A stretch of 64,000 nucleotides of DNA from Methanoculleus thermophilus (lineage in GTDB: Archaea > Halobacteriota > Methanomicrobia > Methanomicrobiales > Methanoculleaceae), in assembly GCF_001571405.1 (NCBI RefSeq), contig NZ_BCNX01000003.1, positions 294,068-358,067 of the forward strand. The letters run 5' to 3'. Under the pieces are notes generated by a model. It did no database searches, was not told where the DNA came from, and worked only from the letters and a program-made list of their open reading frames with translations. How positions within the stretch are numbered: the stretch's first letter is position 1; every line of letters starts with the position of its first letter. Below, one piece after another: positions 17,331-26,110 of this stretch. A program made the position numbers and the translations under genes.

Positions 17331-19103
17331 TCAAGACTTCGAGACTTCTGCATAATAGTATTCTCCGGCAGCGACTTGCTCCCGGTCCAGGAACGACCCT
17401 GGCTTATTGATCCGCGGTCTCCCGCTCTTGTCACGCCGGAATGTGATCCCGAGCGCCTTGAGGAACCGGTTCATGCCCGGCGCCATATCGAACGGACCGG
17501 CAGCCGTGCCGTGGACGCCCGGTTCGCCCTCAAAGACCAGTATCCGGTCGCTGATCATATCGATGACGTAGATGTCGTGGTCGATCACGAGCGTGCTTGC
17601 GTCCCGCCCTTCGGCGTGCTTCCTGATCATGCGCGAGATCTTCACGCGCTGCTCCACATCGAGGTGAGCGCTCGGCTCGTCCAAGATGTAGAGGTCGGCA
17701 TCGCGGGAGAGGCAGATTGCGATCGCGACCCGCTGGAGTTCCCCGCCGGAGAGTGTGTTCACCGGCGCCTGGAGGAGCTGTGAGAGGGAGAGTGGCTCCA
17801 GGATCTCGTGCTGATAGTATGATGTGTCAAACTTTGCCGTCGTCCGGCGGAGGACCTCCTCGACGGTTGCATCGGTGTCACCCTTGATATACTGCGGCTT
17901 ATACGAGATCCGCACCCGGGTATCCATTGCCCCGGTATCGGGCTCGATCACTCCGGCGAGGAGCTGGGCAAACGTGCTCTTCCCGATACCGTTCGCCCCG
18001 AGCACTCCGAGAACCTCACCGTTCCGAATCTCTCCGCCGTCGACGGTGAGCGAGAATTGATCAAAGCGCTTTGTCATCGCCGGGAACGCAAACAGCGTCT
18101 CCCGGTCCGTGTCGGCTGCGTGGGCCCGGGCTTCAAACGTCACCGCATACTCTCTGAACCTGACGTTCTCCTCGGGAAGGAACCCCTCCAGGTACTGGTT
18201 GATACCCACCCGGACGCCTTTGGGATGCGTGATGACACCAAAGACCGCCGGTTCACCATAGGCGATATGCACAGTATCGGCAAGCATATCGAGGATGGCG
18301 AGGTCGTGCTCGACGATCACGACCGGCCGCTCCGCGGCGAGTTCCCGGATCAGGTTCGCCGCGGCCATCCGCTGATAGACGTCAAGGTACGGCGTGATCT
18401 CATCAAGGAAGTAGAAGTCGGCATCGCGGGCAAGACTGGCGGTGAGCGCGACCCGCTGGAGTTCCCCGCCGGAGAGCGTCTTGATTGACCGGTCGAGAAT
18501 TGGCCCTAGCGAGAGCCGATCAATGTAATAATCAAGTTTCCCGCGCTCATCGGTGGTTGCGAGGAGGTCACGCACCGACCCGGAGAAGACCTTCGGGATC
18601 TGGTCGATATACTGGGGCTTGACCGCGACCTTCACGCTCTTCTGCGAGAGCATCTGGAGGTAGTCGAAGAGTTCGGTCCCCTGGTAGAGGTCGAGGACGT
18701 CCTTCCAGGAGGCCTCGGCATCGGTCTTTCCCAGGTTCGGGACGAGCGTTCCTGAGAGGATCTTCACCGATGTGCTCTTGCCGATACCATTGGGCCCGAG
18801 GATGCCAGTAACCTTCCCCTCGATGGGGATCGGGAGCCCGTAGAGGACGAAACCGTTTCTGCCATAGCGGTGCGTCGGTTGGTCAAGTTGCTCGGGGAGG
18901 TTGACGATATCGAGCGCCTCAAACGGGCATTTCTTCACGCAGATACCGCACCCGACACAGAGTTCTTCCGATATGGCGGCCTTCTGGTCTTCACCGATGA
19001 TGACTGTCTCATCGCCGGTTCGGACACGCGGGCAGTAAAGGATGCACTCGGTGCCACACTTGATGGGGTGACACCGATCACGGTGTACAACAGCAATACG
19101 CAT
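17331..19103 (-). CDS. abcE1: ribosome-recycling ATPase ABCE1 (Rli1)
   Basis: ABCE1 splits post-termination and stalled ribosomes together with aRF1 or pelota. The 590-residue protein has the N-terminal iron-sulphur domain with two Cys clusters (CGTECILYCP near 17-26 and CVGCGICVKKCP near 48-59). Two ABC domains follow, each with a P-loop (GPNGIGKST, GANGIGKST) and an LSGGELQR signature, plus a hinge region. It lies six bases after the EMC6-like gene. Length is normal for archaeal ABCE1. Confidence 0.95.
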   Translation of the reverse strand: MRIAVVHRDRCHPIKCGTECILYCPRVRTGDETVIIGEDQKAAISEELCVGCGICVKKCPFEALDIVNLPEQLDQPTHRYGRNGFVLYGLPIPIEGKVTGILGPNGIGKSTSVKILSGTLVPNLGKTDAEASWKDVLDLYQGTELFDYLQMLSQKSVKVAVKPQYIDQIPKVFSGSVRDLLATTDERGKLDYYIDRLSLGPILDRSIKTLSGGELQRVALTASLARDADFYFLDEITPYLDVYQRMAAANLIRELAAERPVVIVEHDLAILDMLADTVHIAYGEPAVFGVITHPKGVRVGINQYLEGFLPEENVRFREYAVTFEARAHAADTDRETLFAFPAMTKRFDQFSLTVDGGEIRNGEVLGVLGANGIGKSTFAQLLAGVIEPDTGAMDTRVRISYKPQYIKGDTDATVEEVLRRTTAKFDTSYYQHEILEPLSLSQLLQAPVNTLSGGELQRVAIAICLSRDADLYILDEPSAHLDVEQRVKISRMIRKHAEGRDASTLVIDHDIYVIDMISDRILVFEGEPGVHGTAAGPFDMAPGMNRFLKALGITFRRDKSGRPRINKPGSFLDREQVAAGEYYYAEVSKS

Positions 19104-19109
19104 GGGTGA

Positions 19110-19472
19110 TCACAGAACGGTGGTGGTCAAAAGGATCGTCCAGGTTATGAACCAGAGCGCGAACGTCATGAAGCTCTGGTAGAACCAGTCTTTTCCGGTC
19201 AGAGCCATGTAGTCGATCCGGATAAGCATGAAGATGTGCTTCTGAAAGACAACCCCCGCCGCGAGGAGAAGGATACCGATGATGGCGTTTGGCTGGAGTC
19301 CGTTCACCGGATCGGGGGTGCCGGAGAGGTAGAACGAGAGCGCTCCGGTAAGTATGCCCATAAAACAGGCTACAAGCGTCCGCTTAATCCGATTTCTGTG
19401 CTCGATCTGCTTCTCGGCACGAGTCCGCGGCCGTGTATTCTCGACCTCTGCTGCTACCACATTCTCGCTCAT
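19110..19472 (-). CDS. EMC6-like small membrane protein
   Basis: The 120-residue protein has a charged N-terminal tail (to about 35), then three hydrophobic segments. RTRAEKQIEHRNRIKRTLVA before the first helix and MGILTGALSFYLSG in it resemble the archaeal EMC6-like family, relatives of a subunit of the eukaryotic ER membrane protein complex. The ATG at 19472 (MSENVV) is chosen over the ATG at 19541, which would add an unconvincing Pro/Arg-rich leader. It precedes abcE1 by six bases, so membrane insertion and ribosome recycling may be cotranscribed here. Family assignment is by recall of sequence features. Confidence 0.6.
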   Translation of the reverse strand: MSENVVAAEVENTRPRTRAEKQIEHRNRIKRTLVACFMGILTGALSFYLSGTPDPVNGLQPNAIIGILLLAAGVVFQKHIFMLIRIDYMALTGKDWFYQSFMTFALWFITWTILLTTTVL

Positions 19473-19600
19473 CGTGACACCAGTCTTACGCCATTCCTGA
19501 AAGGGATGTCTCACCTCGGGACGGCGGTCCGGGCAGCACATAGCGGGCTTCCGGCCCCTTCCTGGATTGACGGAATCACTACAATATAGGGTGTTCTCCG

Positions 19601-19610
19601 GTTATAAAGG
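19601..19610 (-). promoter_or_regulatory. TATA box for the EMC6-like/abcE1 operon
   Basis: On the minus strand the sequence reads CCTTTATAAC, about 130 bases before the chosen start of the EMC6-like gene. The predicted transcript would have a leader of about 100 bases. The remaining part of the 305-bp gap (19473-19777) shows nothing else. Confidence 0.45.
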
Positions 19611-19777
19611 TAGGTACCCCTGGCTCTGGGGAAACTGAGGTTCGGCAGATCGAAGGTGTTTGCGGCGGCTTTCCCTATGATAGGATAGATTAGAGGTAGT
19701 GATGTACAAGATGGCGCGTTCTGGCTGCCAGGGCTCCCATGCTTGGTCGCACAGGAAAGCCTTAGGTGGCCCGAATT

Positions 19778-20803
19778 TCACTCGATCTTATACCGCAGGA
19801 TTGCCGCAATACCCCCGAGGGCTTCAAGGCGCTCTCCGGGTTCAAACTCGGTGCTCATCACGACGATCGACGCGCTCATATACTCGGCATCCTTGATGAT
19901 ACGCGTTGCCTCTTCGTCACGGAGCCGGGTGTCGGAGACCAGGATCGTTTCTACCGCACCGTAAGCGACCGCTTTGCCGACTTCGTCAATGCCATAGGCG
20001 ACAGCACCGTTGGTCGCGATCCGGCGCAGGACCTCATCCATCAGCCTGACTTCGCGTGCAAGGTGAAGGTCGCCGAGGAGCCGCTCGAGAACCCCCTGCC
20101 CGATCACCTCCTGGACAGCGCCCCGTCCGACACGCCGTGTCTCGACGGTGGTCATCCGCTCTGCAAGGTCCGGAGCCTGGACTTTTGCATAGTTCACGAA
20201 TTCGTCTTTCACGAACCCCGGGCCTGCGACGATCAGGGGGCCTGTGACCGCGGCGATAGCCTCAAGCGTCTTCTCAAAGAGCGCCGACCGGGTTCCGGTG
20301 TCCGCACCCTTGCTGCTCCCGGCCGTGACGGTCGTTACCCATTCCGGGCCGAACTGCCGCAGACGGTAAACCTGCGCTTCACCCTCCTCGACGCTCACGA
20401 CATGGACCACACCATATGCAGAGGCGTCGACGGCCCGGCGTATCCGCTCGCAGTCGACGGAACGCCACTGTTTGATGACCGAGATCTCGAAGCCCGCTTC
20501 TACGTTTAAGGTGTGGTGTGCGGAGACATCCACCCCGCTCTCGATGACCCCGCTGATGCGGAGACGGTTCGTGTGCTGATGGAACTCCACTTTCTCGACC
20601 CGGATTCCCAGTCGCACCGGCCGCTTCTCTATCTTCTCGGGCCGAATTTTATCGCTTGCTCCCTCGACACTCCGGAAGGTCGTCGCAAAGACGAGGTCGC
20701 CGGGTCCGACCAGGTGGGAGAGGTGCCAGAGATCGTCAAGCGTCTCTGGAAAGAGACGTATCTCGCCGTACTGCTTTTTTAACTCGCAAACTTCAGCCTT
20801 CAT
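19778..20803 (-). CDS. pelA: mRNA surveillance protein pelota (Dom34)
   Basis: Pelota recognises ribosomes stalled with an empty A site and recruits ABCE1 to split them. The 341-residue protein has an N-terminal Sm-like domain (EIRLFPETLDDLWHLSHLVGPGD), a central eRF1-like domain (about 130-255) and a C-terminal L7Ae-like domain ending VVMSTEFEPGERLEALGGIAA. The start ATG overlaps the stop of the upstream RqcH-like gene by four bases (ATGA), indicating translational coupling. Confidence 0.94.
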   Translation of the reverse strand: MKAEVCELKKQYGEIRLFPETLDDLWHLSHLVGPGDLVFATTFRSVEGASDKIRPEKIEKRPVRLGIRVEKVEFHQHTNRLRISGVIESGVDVSAHHTLNVEAGFEISVIKQWRSVDCERIRRAVDASAYGVVHVVSVEEGEAQVYRLRQFGPEWVTTVTAGSSKGADTGTRSALFEKTLEAIAAVTGPLIVAGPGFVKDEFVNYAKVQAPDLAERMTTVETRRVGRGAVQEVIGQGVLERLLGDLHLAREVRLMDEVLRRIATNGAVAYGIDEVGKAVAYGAVETILVSDTRLRDEEATRIIKDAEYMSASIVVMSTEFEPGERLEALGGIAAILRYKIE

Positions 20804-22698
20804 GGTTCTACGATATCAGAGCCGCCGGGAGGAATGAATGCGGCGACCGTCTCGGTGTTTAAGGCGGACTTGAGCCCTTTCCACTCTTCCTCCGGGAGTT
20901 TCTCTCTGAGTGCCCGGACAACCTTCTTTGCGATATCGTTCGGCTCAAACTGCCCGGGACGAAGTTCTACCCATACTTTCGCGCGTTCTCTGATGGCCGC
21001 TGCTGGGCCGCCGATGACGGCGACCTCCGGCGTCATCGCTAGACCGATCGCCACCCCGAGCGGGACGTTCCTGAAGTACTGCCGCTCGCCACGGATGATG
21101 AACGCTCCGCGGGCGACGTATTCGCCGGACTCGGCTGTCTTGCTCACCTGGTCGGGGCGGGCGGCATAGACGTCCGCAGTGAAGTGCCCGGCCTTCCAGG
21201 CATTGGAGTAGGATGCGGCAAACTGCACGGCCTCGTCCAGGTGTTCGGTCGTGCCTTTCACGATGACGACGCTTCCGCCGTGGACGTCGGCGTGGATGAA
21301 GAGATCCCCGCCTTCCATATATTTCTTGACGAGTTCTTCGTTCTGGGAAGCGTCACGGCCACCTATGACAAGGACTCCGTCGCTCGTGGTGAACCAGCGG
21401 AACCGGTGGTACCACCGCTTCTTCTGGAGGGCAAGGCTCTGCTTTCGCCGGGGCTTCTCGGGCACCGTACGCTCCATCGCCGCGAGTGCGCCGGCCTTCT
21501 TCTTCTTGAACTTCTTTATCTGGTCGTAATAGCGGCCGATGTTCTGCTCGATCGTCTCGTGGACGTAGACCATCACCCGCTCGCCCGATAGTTCGAGGTC
21601 CACCGCCGCCTCCGCAGGGTGGACCGCACGGACCATCTTTGCTGTCGGGTTGTTGCCGTTGGATTTGAGGATTCGCTCGATCTCCTGCCAGGATCGGGTC
21701 TTGCTCGCTTCATCAAGCGTCGTTATGATCTCGGCAACAGTCGTGTAGTTCTCGTAGAACACCTCCACGATCCGCTCGTAACGTTCGATCTTCTTCTCAA
21801 AGCCTTTGATCGCCTCCTCCTGACGGCGGCGGATCACCTCCGCCTGGGAGAGGCGCGGTTTCTCTGTCGCGACCTCCCCCTTCTCGCCTGCAATCTTCGG
21901 GTAGAAGGCATCGAGCGCCTCGCTGAAGGTTGTAAACCGCTCGCGAACCTCTTCATTGCCGAGCAGAACCGGCCAGCACCCGGAGGGTGTTATCACCGGC
22001 TCCCGGGACTTCTCGACGCTCGTGATCAACCGCTCGAGGGCCTTGCGGACCGTCTCCGCATCCACCTCTTTCGCCGCGGCGTTCTTATCGACGCCCGCGA
22101 GTCTGCAGACCTCCTCGGCATACGCGCCGCCGAGCATGCACCCGACGGCAAGAGTCCGGACGATGTCCCGGTCGGACCCGGCGAGCATACTCTCAAACTC
22201 AGCAGGGGAGAGTGCCGAGCAGTCCGATCCCTCGAAGGCGTAGACCGCACCCGGGATCACCTCCCGGTTCTTGAACCGGTGGTGCCAGAGGGGTTTGATT
22301 ATTGTATATCCTTCGTCGCAGAGAACCGTGTTTCCCTCGTCGAAGAGTTCGAATATGAGATGATAGGTCGTGTCGTGTTTCCCGACATCGATACATATCG
22401 TGCGCTCGAGTCCGAGCTGGCGGATACCGAGCACTTTCCCGCCATCAAGGTGCTTTCGAAGCAGCATCGCAAAACTCGGCGGGTTCTTTGGCGGGTTGGG
22501 GAACTCTGCGGTGAAGTGGGCACGCCGCCCCATCTCGACGAGCAGTTGGTATTTCGCCCGGTCTTCACCGTTCAGCCTGATTCCAAGGGTCATTGCGTCG
22601 AACTGGTAGATCTTGCCGACCCAGAGCGGGAGGCGATCGGCAGCCTCCGCTACCAGTGCCCGAAGATCGACCCCGCTCATTCCCTGTAATGTTGCCAT
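20800..22698 (-). CDS. rqcH: ribosome quality control protein RqcH/NEMF (NFACT family)
   Basis: The archaeal homologue of Rqc2/NEMF binds obstructed large subunits. The 632-residue protein has an NFACT-N domain (1 to about 170), a helix-hairpin-helix region, a long charged coiled coil (about 295-410, rich in Arg, Glu and Lys), and the NFACT-R domain (KKRWYHRFRWF, then GGRDASQNEELV near 450-465). The DR pair that C-terminal tailing needs in other NFACT proteins appears here as Glu-Arg in GLERTICID. Start codons at 22698 and 22680 (MSGVDL) are both possible. Pelota is encoded directly downstream with a four-base overlap. Confidence 0.9.
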   Translation of the reverse strand: MATLQGMSGVDLRALVAEAADRLPLWVGKIYQFDAMTLGIRLNGEDRAKYQLLVEMGRRAHFTAEFPNPPKNPPSFAMLLRKHLDGGKVLGIRQLGLERTICIDVGKHDTTYHLIFELFDEGNTVLCDEGYTIIKPLWHHRFKNREVIPGAVYAFEGSDCSALSPAEFESMLAGSDRDIVRTLAVGCMLGGAYAEEVCRLAGVDKNAAAKEVDAETVRKALERLITSVEKSREPVITPSGCWPVLLGNEEVRERFTTFSEALDAFYPKIAGEKGEVATEKPRLSQAEVIRRRQEEAIKGFEKKIERYERIVEVFYENYTTVAEIITTLDEASKTRSWQEIERILKSNGNNPTAKMVRAVHPAEAAVDLELSGERVMVYVHETIEQNIGRYYDQIKKFKKKKAGALAAMERTVPEKPRRKQSLALQKKRWYHRFRWFTTSDGVLVIGGRDASQNEELVKKYMEGGDLFIHADVHGGSVVIVKGTTEHLDEAVQFAASYSNAWKAGHFTADVYAARPDQVSKTAESGEYVARGAFIIRGERQYFRNVPLGVAIGLAMTPEVAVIGGPAAAIRERAKVWVELRPGQFEPNDIAKKVVRALREKLPEEEWKGLKSALNTETVAAFIPPGGSDIVEP

Positions 22699-22862
22699 TG
22701 ACTCCAGAATACATTCGGTCCGGTACCTAAAGAAGGGTACGGGCGGGTGATGCAGGTTCTTGGTCCGGCAGGAGACGAACAGGAGGGGCGTGCCAGTAAA
22801 ATAGTGGGGATAAAGCCCCGTACACTGGACCGTGGGGGTATCACTCTAAGGGGTGGGAACCG

Positions 22863-22920
22863 GGGGAGTGCGATGGTTCGTAGAGAACCTGAGTTCAAGC
22901 AACCGAAGGGTGCGGAGGGG
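22863..22920 (-). repeat. dispersed repeat, copy 1 (inverted)
   Basis: Read on the minus strand this segment (CGCACCC, then GGTTCTCTACGAACCATCGC) matches the copy at 23341-23390 over most of its length, including the small GGTTC/GAACC stem. It faces the next copy across a short gap, so the pair could form a large hairpin. Confidence 0.6.
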
Positions 22921-22933
22921 TTTGCTCCCTTCT

Positions 22934-22956
22934 CGCACCTTGCGGTGCTCACGCTC
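22934..22956 (+). repeat. dispersed repeat, copy 2 (diverged)
   Basis: CGCACCTTGCGGTGCTCACGC carries the core of the repeat; sequence after it has diverged. Confidence 0.5.
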
Positions 22957-23015
22957 ACTCTCGTTTGCGCCTCGAAACTCTTCGAGTATTTCAAGTTCGC
23001 TTCGCTCGCACTTCA

Positions 23016-23040
23016 TACCTGACGGTGCTCGAGTTCCTGT
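23016..23040 (+). repeat. dispersed repeat, copy 3 (diverged)
   Basis: TACCTGACGGTGCTCGAGTTC matches the core of the repeat; the downstream part is only weakly similar. Confidence 0.5.
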
Positions 23041-23139
23041 CCCGAAAATGCTTTGCGTTTTCTCAAACCCCGTCCCTTCAGGACAGCTCGAAATGTGTTG
23101 ATACCCTTATGGCTCCACCTGAAACGGATTCCCACTGGA

Positions 23140-23263
23140 CATCGCATTACAGGGGGGAGGGGATAGGGGAGGGGGGATGCTCCCCCCTCCCCACCTGGCG
23201 GTGGTCGAGCTCCGCTCCTTTGGAACATCGTACTCCCCTGAAACCCACCCCTGCAATGCGATG
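23140..23263 (+). repeat. dispersed repeat, copy 4, bounded by inverted repeats
   Basis: The core at 23191-23238 is preceded by a G-rich/C-rich stem (AGGGGAGGGGGG, ATGC, TCCCCCCTCCCC). The unit is bounded by CATCGCATTACAG (23140-23152) and CTGCAATGCGATG (23251-23263), which are inverted repeats matching at 12 of 13 positions. The G-runs between 23152 and 23177 could also form a quadruplex. Confidence 0.65.
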
Positions 23264-23340
23264 CCCCCACAGTCCAGTATCCCGGATTTTCCCTCGATCA
23301 TTCCACTGGCAGAAACCTTGTAATGGATGGTGCCGATCTT

Positions 23341-23410
23341 CGCACCTGGCGGTGCTCAAGCTCCGGTTCTACGAACCGTCGCTCTCCCCTGCGTGGTGAT
23401 ATCCGCAGGG
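23341..23410 (+). repeat. dispersed repeat, copy 5
   Basis: This is the clearest copy: CGCACCTGGCGGTGCTCAAG, then a GGTTC/GAACC stem, CTCTCCCC, and a GTGGTGATATCCGCAGGG tail. The tail GTGGYGATATCC is shared with the copy at 38.3 kb. Confidence 0.65.
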
Positions 23411-23542
23411 AAACCAGATCCGCAATGCGTGATGGGCAGCCTGACATCTCAGGCAAGGCCATCCCACGCTCACAGGATCTCAAAGATGTAGGTTAACGCA
23501 GAAATGTCTTCCAAAAAAGCGAAACTCAAGAGCTGAGGAGAA

Positions 23543-24274
23543 TTACTCCTCAGTCTCTTCCGTCTTCGGGGTCTCTTCGGTCTCGGGGACCTCAAAAGCG
23601 GCCTTTGTCTCCTCAGGGCGCGGGAATGTCTCTTTCATGACGACGTTCTTGATGTCGGGATAGTATTCGAATATCTCGCGGACAAGGGTGCCCCGCCAGA
23701 TCATCCAGCGCCGGTCATATACGATCGCGGGAGGAAGCGCCAGTTCTGCCACGCCATCGGTGATGCTGATCCCGATGTCGGTCCGGCCCGAGTAGAGCTT
23801 GATGAGGCCTTTGATCTGCTCAATGGGGTCCTCGACCTTCTCGACGATCGTGTAGGAGTAGGTCAGGGTCTTTCCGGCAAGCGGGTGGTTGAAGTCGACG
23901 ACCGCACGCCTCCCGATAACATCGACGACGACGCCTTCGCGCCCCTCTACCTCAATCCGCATCCCGCGCTTCGGCTTCTCGCGGAACTGCGAGACCGGGA
24001 CAGACCGGACATTTGCGTCATCGTGGGACCCGAATCCCTTCTCGGGCGGGACGTCAACCTCTCCCTCGGCGCCGACCTCTTTGCCGATCAGTTCATCCTC
24101 AAGGCCGATGATGATGTGGTGGCTCCCCAGACGGACGGTGACCGGACCGTACTCTGCCCGCGGGTTGTAGATCCCCTCTTCCTTTGCCTTCTCTTCATCC
24201 GTTGTATCGAAGATAGTCTCATCGAAGCGGCCGGTATACCTGAGCCTGATAAAGTCTCCTTCCTGAAGTGCCAT
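23543..24274 (-). CDS. FKBP-type peptidyl-prolyl isomerase (SlyD-like)
   Basis: This folding helper catalyses prolyl cis-trans isomerisation. The 243-residue product has the FKBP opening GDFIRLRYTGRFDETIFDTT, an inserted IF (chaperone) domain around 75-135 (VDVPPEKGFGSHDDANV), and the closing FNHPLAGKTLTYSYTIVEK. A C-terminal domain of about 80 residues follows and ends in a Glu/Thr-rich tail (PETEETPKTEETEE); this extension is typical of long archaeal FKBPs. The ATG at 24274 (MALQEGDF) is chosen because the upstream leader is not family-like. Confidence 0.9.
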   Translation of the reverse strand: MALQEGDFIRLRYTGRFDETIFDTTDEEKAKEEGIYNPRAEYGPVTVRLGSHHIIIGLEDELIGKEVGAEGEVDVPPEKGFGSHDDANVRSVPVSQFREKPKRGMRIEVEGREGVVVDVIGRRAVVDFNHPLAGKTLTYSYTIVEKVEDPIEQIKGLIKLYSGRTDIGISITDGVAELALPPAIVYDRRWMIWRGTLVREIFEYYPDIKNVVMKETFPRPEETKAAFEVPETEETPKTEETEE

Positions 24275-24579
24275 TCCATTCACCTTGGATAGCAGATCGC
24301 ATTGCGGTCCCCGGCACGTCTCTGCACCGGCCCGCTGCAAGCCTGCGTCTAGTTGTTCTAATTTATTTGGAAGGAGGTGTATTTATACTGTTTACCGCCC
24401 CGCTTCCGGGAGCGCATGACTGGCCCCATACAGGGCTGCTTCTTGTCTCTGCCGCCTCCCGGGCACGGTTGGACAGTATCATAGGCCTGGACTGGTATCA
24501 CGGGATGCCCGGCAGGTGCTGGAGGCTCCGGTCCAAATATTGAAGTATGCCCGTGATAGAGGGGGATGGAGGATCATGG
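24275..24579. other. divergent promoter region
   Basis: The 305-bp gap between the minus-strand FKBP gene and the plus-strand ATPase gene has a TATA-like AGTATAAATA on the minus strand at 24380-24389, suitably placed for the FKBP gene. The AT-rich CCAAATATTG at 24533-24542 is about 40 bases before the ATPase start. A 91-codon plus-strand frame (24268-24543) overlaps the FKBP start and is not convincing. Confidence 0.45.
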
Positions 24580-26067
24580 ATGAGGTGCAGCGACGGGTGG
24601 GGGGGCGTCTCGTATGCCCCCTGCCCCCCTGAAGAGTTCTGCGGCAGAAGGGAGGAGCGTGAGCATCTTGGGGCTCTCCTCTCCCGTGCAGGAGGACAGG
24701 CTGTGATGATCTCCGGTCCGCCGGGGATCGGGAAGAGTTCGCTCTTGAACTGGCTTGCATACGAGGTGCAGGAGCGTCCCGGCGGCCTCCAGTCCCCAGT
24801 CCTTCGGGGAGAGGTCTTCGACCTTCCAGGAATGATCTTTTCTGTCTTTCGGGACCTCCTGAAAGACCTGCGGAGGCACGCTGCGACCGCAAGGTTTGGG
24901 GGGGATCTTGGTCTAGAGAGCATGAGGGAGGCGATCCGGTATGCCGGCGATGTACTTGAGAAGTACGTCGCCCCGGTGGAGCCGGTCGGCCTCCTTGCGA
25001 AGACCGGGGAAGAGATCATCGGCGTCTTCGCCGAGTCGCCCGAGGTCGGGTACGACCGGGTGCGCGAGGCTTTCCTCGAACTCCTCCAGGAGCTCGGAAG
25101 GGTGATGAGCGTGACCGGCCGTGTGGCTGCAGTCCTGCTCGATGATGTCCATCTTGCTTCAAGCCTTGATCGGCGCCTCCTTCTGGACATCATGCACGAT
25201 CTCCCGCCGGGAATCTTTCTTGCCTTCACCTGCCGGGCAGAGGATGGGACGTGCCCCGGATACCCGACCATGCAGGAGGAGATCCGGAACCTCGGCTTTT
25301 CTACGATACGCCTCTCCGAAATGCGGGTTAGTGAGATCCAGGAGTTGGCACAGAGGAGGTTTAATCTCACCATTAACGAGGCCGCCGCCGGTCTCCTCGA
25401 GGAATCCGCCGGCAACCCGTTTGGCCTTATGGCCTGCTTTAACACACTGAATTACCGGGGGCTTGACCCAACCCTGGAAAAGATCGCAGATCTCCTCACC
25501 GGTAGTAGAGATCCGGCTGATCTTGCCTATAGCGGGCTCCCTGAGTCCTGGAAGGATTGGGCCAGGGAACTTTCTGTTTTAAACCCCCCGTTCCCGGTAC
25601 CGGTTGTGGCCTGCATGCTCGGTCTTGAAGGTTCGAGCCTTGCCGACCGGCTGCGGGAGATCGGCATATTCCGGAGGCTTCCGGGTGGGGAGTACGCCTT
25701 CGCCCACCCACTCTTACAGGAGCACTGCAGGCGCGAGCTCCCAGACGATGCAAAGTCCGCGCTCAATGCCCGTGCAGCAGACTGCTTTGAGCGGTCCATG
25801 CACCGTCTTTCCGGCAGGCTGCACGCTCTTCTCTCGCTTGCCTGCCACTTCTTCCACGCGCAGGAGTACGAAAAAGCTGCAGACTTAAACCTCGAACTCG
25901 GGCTTCGGTTCTACCATCGTGAGGACTACGATACCGCTCTCGTGCTCACGGAACGGGCTATCACCGCTGCGGGATATCTTGGGGACGACGCCCTCCTCGC
26001 TGCTGCAGAGCAGCAGAGAGATCTGATTCGACAAAAGATCGCTAGCCCGGTCCGGGCCGTTCCATGA
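24580..26067 (+). CDS. AAA/STAND-type P-loop ATPase with C-terminal helical repeats
   Basis: The 495-residue protein contains an AAA_16-like ATPase domain. Its FCGRREEREHLGALL opening is the usual start of such modules, followed by Walker A GPPGIGKSS and Walker B VAAVLLDDVH. After a sensor-like segment come a winged-helix region (about 330-385) and a helical, TPR-like C-terminus (AADLNLELGLRFYHREDYDTA). STAND ATPases act as signalling switches that sense ligands through the C-terminal repeats; no effector domain is fused here. The start at 24580 has GGAGG seven bases upstream; ATG 24547 would add 11 residues. Partner unknown. Confidence 0.7.
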   Translation: MRCSDGWGGVSYAPCPPEEFCGRREEREHLGALLSRAGGQAVMISGPPGIGKSSLLNWLAYEVQERPGGLQSPVLRGEVFDLPGMIFSVFRDLLKDLRRHAATARFGGDLGLESMREAIRYAGDVLEKYVAPVEPVGLLAKTGEEIIGVFAESPEVGYDRVREAFLELLQELGRVMSVTGRVAAVLLDDVHLASSLDRRLLLDIMHDLPPGIFLAFTCRAEDGTCPGYPTMQEEIRNLGFSTIRLSEMRVSEIQELAQRRFNLTINEAAAGLLEESAGNPFGLMACFNTLNYRGLDPTLEKIADLLTGSRDPADLAYSGLPESWKDWARELSVLNPPFPVPVVACMLGLEGSSLADRLREIGIFRRLPGGEYAFAHPLLQEHCRRELPDDAKSALNARAADCFERSMHRLSGRLHALLSLACHFFHAQEYEKAADLNLELGLRFYHREDYDTALVLTERAITAAGYLGDDALLAAAEQQRDLIRQKIASPVRAVP

Positions 26068-26110
26068 GGTTTTATCGCGGTTCCCGAGAGAGTGATCTAG
26101 CGCGACGAGT

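Larger units (their letters stand above)
22699..23542. other. 844-bp gap rich in dispersed repeats
   Basis: No convincing gene; the overlapping short frames on both strands trace the repeats listed separately. The gap holds five copies of a repeat with core CACCTGRCGGTGSTC and one GC-rich hairpin with strong G-runs. It lies 3' of the FKBP gene and 5' of the RqcH gene, both on the minus strand. Confidence 0.7.

Noticed and set aside
21619..22689. 356-codon plus-strand frame
   Set aside because: It lies wholly inside the RqcH/NEMF gene on the other strand, which has clear family motifs; the frame is an antisense shadow of GC-rich DNA.
24268..24543. 91-codon frame before the STAND ATPase
   Set aside because: It starts inside the FKBP gene region and its content is low in family-like features.
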